Positions 61,942 to 64,000 of a DNA stretch of 64,000 nt are shown here, piece by piece. This DNA comes from JAGOBP01 sp046328575. Lineage in GTDB: Bacteria; Chloroflexota; Anaerolineae; Fen-1058. Each line of letters opens with the position of its first letter. Position 1 is the stretch's first letter. Location: positions 8,459 through 72,458 of the forward strand of contig JAXLWI010000016.1 of NCBI GenBank assembly GCA_046328575.1, given 5' to 3'. The notes below the pieces were generated by a model. That model ran no database searches. It worked only from the letters and a program-made list of their open reading frames with translations, and was not told the origin of the DNA. Position numbers and translations under genes: made by a program.

Positions 61942-62022
61942 CATTTCACCGCAGAGGCGCGGAGAGCGCGGAGAAAAGAATTCTCAGTTTACCTCGGCGT
62001 TCTCTGCATCTCGGCGGTGAGT
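61942..62022. repeat. CACCGCAGAGGCGCGGAG / CTCGGCGGTGAG inverted repeat
   Basis: CACCGCAGAGGCGCGGAGAGCGCGGAG pairs imperfectly with CGGCGTTCTCTGCATCTCGGCGGTG. It resembles the ACCGCAGAGACGCAGAG repeat of other genomes. It lies between two minus-strand genes. Confidence 0.7.
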
Positions 62023-62025
62023 TTG

Positions 62026-62331
62026 TTACCAGCCGTTTTCGTCGGGGAAGACGTTGTTGTAAATGACGCGCGTGCGCGGCTCGGCCTGCATCGGCTCGCA
62101 GGTTTCGCGCCACTGGTTGTAATGTGCCGTCTCTTTGTGCTTGGCCGGATCGGCGGGCGTGCGATAGACCTCGATCAGCACGAAGCGCGTGGGATCATCG
62201 GCTTGCTGGATCACGTCGAAGCGCGCGATGCCCGGTTCTTGCACGCTGTTTTGGGCGTTCTCAATCGTCGCGGCTTTGAATGCGTCGACAAATTCCGGCT
62301 TGACATGGACGAAGACGTGAACGATGTACAT
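62026..62331 (-). CDS. Antibiotic biosynthesis monooxygenase (ABM) domain protein
   Basis: 101 aa from ATG 62331 behind GGAG; longer in-frame extensions lie across the promoter and repeats. Ferredoxin-like ABM fold: MYIVHVFVHVKPEFVDAFKA, NAQNSVQEPGIARFDVIQQA, then FVLIEVYRTPADPAKHKETA and HYNQW. Similar to LsrG/YgiN-type proteins, which act on quinones or signals. A TATAAT box sits at 62374-62369 on this strand. Confidence 0.8.
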   Translation of the reverse strand: MYIVHVFVHVKPEFVDAFKAATIENAQNSVQEPGIARFDVIQQADDPTRFVLIEVYRTPADPAKHKETAHYNQWRETCEPMQAEPRTRVIYNNVFPDENGW

Positions 62332-62453
62332 GGCAACTCCTGTGACCGGGGTGTAACTGCCTGCCCGTATTATACGCCAATCACTTTTATGCCCCCGCTG
62401 AAGCATGGTTTTCTGCTTTGGCAAGCAGGCGAGAGGTGGGGTGAATTTTTGTC

Positions 62454-62499
62454 TTGATCTCTCGCTCACAATGTGTTTATACTATAGACGCACCGCGTC
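62454..62499 (+). promoter_or_regulatory. Promoter of malate synthase with palindromic operator
   Basis: TTGATC (62454-62459), 18-base spacer, TATACT (62478-62483). Then GACGCACCGCGTC (62487-62499), a perfect palindrome around ACC, over the predicted start site. Confidence 0.72.
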
Positions 62500-62577
62500 A
62501 TATTTCGTGGTAGGTCCCAGCCAGACCACCGTCGGCGAGCGCGACGCGGGCGTCCCCACCGAGGAGGCCATGTCATT

Positions 62578-64000
62578 ATGAGCGATCAGCCGTTGCCCGA
62601 TGGCGTAGTCGTGTCAGGCGATCTCAAGCCTGACTACGCCACCGTCCTCACGCCCGAAGCCTTGAATTTTGTTGCCAATTTACAGCGCAGATTCAAGGCA
62701 CGCCGATTGGAGTTATTGGCGAAACGGGCCGAGCGTCAACTCCGCATCGATGCCGGGGAGATGCCGGAATTCTTGCCGGACACCGCCCACATCCGATCGG
62801 ACCGAACGTGGCACGTCGCGCCGATCCCCGCCGATCTGCAGCGCCGCCACATCGAGATTACCGGCCCCACCGACAAGAAGATGCTCATCAACGCGTTGAA
62901 CTCCGGCGCGGATGTCTTCATGGCGGACTTTGAAGATGCCAACGCGCCGACGTGGGACAACATGGTGCAGGGTCAGTGGAATCTCACCGAGGCGATTGAG
63001 CGCCGCTTGACGTTGAAAACGGCCGAGAAAGAGTATCGCCTCAACGATAAGGTGGCGCTCCTACTTGTCCGACCGCGTGGCTGGCATCTCAACGAAAAGC
63101 ATGTGCTCGTTGACGGACAACCGCTGTCAGGCTCGCTCTTCGACTTTGGCCTGTACTTCTTCCGCAACGCCAAACGCCTGCAAAATAAGGGGTCCGGGCC
63201 ATATTTCTATCTGCCCAAACTCGAAAGCCACTTCGAAGCGCGCTTGTGGAACGATGTCTTCAACTTTGCGCAAGACGAGTTGGGTGTGCCGCGCGGCACG
63301 ATCAAAGTCACGGTACTGATCGAAACGATCCTCGCCGCGTTCGAGATGGAAGAGATTCTGTATGAACTACGCAATCACATCGCGGGCTTGAACGCGGGCC
63401 GCTGGGATTACATGTTTAGCATCATCAAGAAGTTCCGCAACCGACCGGACTTCGCTTTCCCCGATCGTGCCCAGGTGACGATGACGTCGCCGTTTATGCG
63501 CGCGTACACCGAACTACTGGTGAAGACGTGCCATCAACGCGGCGCCCACGCTATCGGCGGCATGGCGGCGTTTATTCCGAGCCGCAAAGATCCCGTTGTC
63601 AACGAGAATGCGCTGAAGAAAGTGCGTGAAGACAAGCTGCGCGAATCCGGCGACGGCTTCGATGGCACGTGGGTCGCTCATCCCGATCTGGTGCCTGTGG
63701 CGAAAGAAATCTTCGATGAAGTGCTGGGCGACAAGCCACATCAAAAGGAGCGACTGCGCGAAGAAGTGGATGTGAACGCCTCGCAACTGATCGACTTCGC
63801 GATCCCCGGTGGTGCGATCACCGAAGCGGGCTTGCGCTTGAACATCAACGTCGCGCTGCAATACGTCGAGGCGTGGCTGCGCGGCACGGGCGCGGTCGCC
63901 ATTTACAACCTCATGGAAGATGCGGCCACCGCCGAGATTTCGCGCGCGCAAGTCTGGCAGTGGATCAACTCGCCGAGCGGTGTGCTAGCCGACGGGCGCA
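62578..64000 (+). CDS. aceB: Malate synthase A (partial, runs off the window)
   Basis: Glyoxylate-shunt enzyme condensing glyoxylate with acetyl-CoA. 474 codons are present without a stop. Visible are the ALNSGADVFMADFEDANAPT segment, HLNEKHVLVDGQPLSGSLFD, FYLPKLESHFEARLWNDVFN, VTVLIETILAAFEMEEILYE with the catalytic Glu, and GGMAAFIPSRKDP, all family-typical. The start is ATG 62578; an ATG at 62570 gives only three codons (MSL, stop) whose TGA overlaps this ATG. GAGGAGG lies upstream. Expression on acetyl-CoA-generating substrates such as fatty acids fits the shared operator in its promoter. Confidence 0.92.
   Translation, partial: MSDQPLPDGVVVSGDLKPDYATVLTPEALNFVANLQRRFKARRLELLAKRAERQLRIDAGEMPEFLPDTAHIRSDRTWHVAPIPADLQRRHIEITGPTDKKMLINALNSGADVFMADFEDANAPTWDNMVQGQWNLTEAIERRLTLKTAEKEYRLNDKVALLLVRPRGWHLNEKHVLVDGQPLSGSLFDFGLYFFRNAKRLQNKGSGPYFYLPKLESHFEARLWNDVFNFAQDELGVPRGTIKVTVLIETILAAFEMEEILYELRNHIAGLNAGRWDYMFSIIKKFRNRPDFAFPDRAQVTMTSPFMRAYTELLVKTCHQRGAHAIGGMAAFIPSRKDPVVNENALKKVREDKLRESGDGFDGTWVAHPDLVPVAKEIFDEVLGDKPHQKERLREEVDVNASQLIDFAIPGGAITEAGLRLNINVALQYVEAWLRGTGAVAIYNLMEDAATAEISRAQVWQWINSPSGVLADGR

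Noticed and set aside
1..64000. CRISPR array, integrase, transposase or phage genes
   Set aside because: No evenly spaced identical repeats and no protein with recombinase or phage motifs were seen; the only mobile-looking items are short non-coding inverted repeats.

Overview
This window is a high-GC bacterial chromosome segment, probably from a Chloroflexota (Anaerolineae-like) organism. That placement is inference. It rests on nSTAND-WD40 proteins carrying the GGDVxGRDKI motif, the many short intergenic inverted repeats, the taste for CGATCG words, and lipid genes of a kind shared with Actinobacteria. No rRNA, tRNA, CRISPR array, prophage or intact insertion sequence was recognised.

Layout. 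1-6450: end of a LuxR-type regulator, miaB, queG, a PEP/pyruvate-binding ATP-grasp protein and glutamate dehydrogenase. 6.05-15.19 kb: gdh N-terminus, uvrA, a two-component pair, a receiver-like protein, an ABC transporter pair and a SnoaL-like protein, every one broken by many frameshifts; consensus error is the most economical explanation. 15.2-19.7 kb: MFS transporter, epimerase, aldo/keto reductase, alpha/beta hydrolase. 19.7-27.0 kb: two paralogous STAND NTPases (one ending in an FGE/C-type-lectin-like domain, one in about 17 WD40 repeats) flanking an unknown small gene. 27.2-33.1 kb: ornithine aminotransferase (frameshifted), zinc-ribbon protein, kinase-like P-loop protein, Tat-exported L,D-transpeptidase, MBL hydrolase, YitT-type membrane protein. 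33.2-45.6 kb: two tandem site-2 proteases, ABC exporter, PAS-PAS-GAF sensor without output domain, thrB, thrC, a secreted protein, cyclase, sigma/anti-sigma pair, glutaredoxin-thioredoxin reductase fusion. 45.6-64 kb: a lipid-metabolism neighbourhood with acyl-CoA-binding protein, three SCP2 proteins, two iron alcohol dehydrogenases, a GMC (cholesterol-oxidase-like) oxidoreductase, two patatins, PhaR and a phasin, an acyl-ACP-reductase-like protein, an epimerase + lysophospholipid acyltransferase pair, and malate synthase running off the end.

The most interesting signal is a semi-palindromic element, consensus ACGCGGTGCGTCA (reverse complement TGACGCACCGCGT). It sits inside or at the start site of recognisable promoters of the CBS-GMC unit, the phasin gene, the SCP2-acyl-reductase operon, an uncharacterised gene at 60.7 kb and malate synthase. 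At 52.55-52.61 kb two overlapping divergent promoters each carry the element in their 17-bp spacer. This looks like one repressor controlling a lipid storage/oxidation regulon. The STAND pair with an amyloid-like N-terminal motif is the second candidate system.

At least eight kinds of short inverted repeat occur. Several supply or abut the stop codon of the preceding gene, and one lies in frame inside queG.
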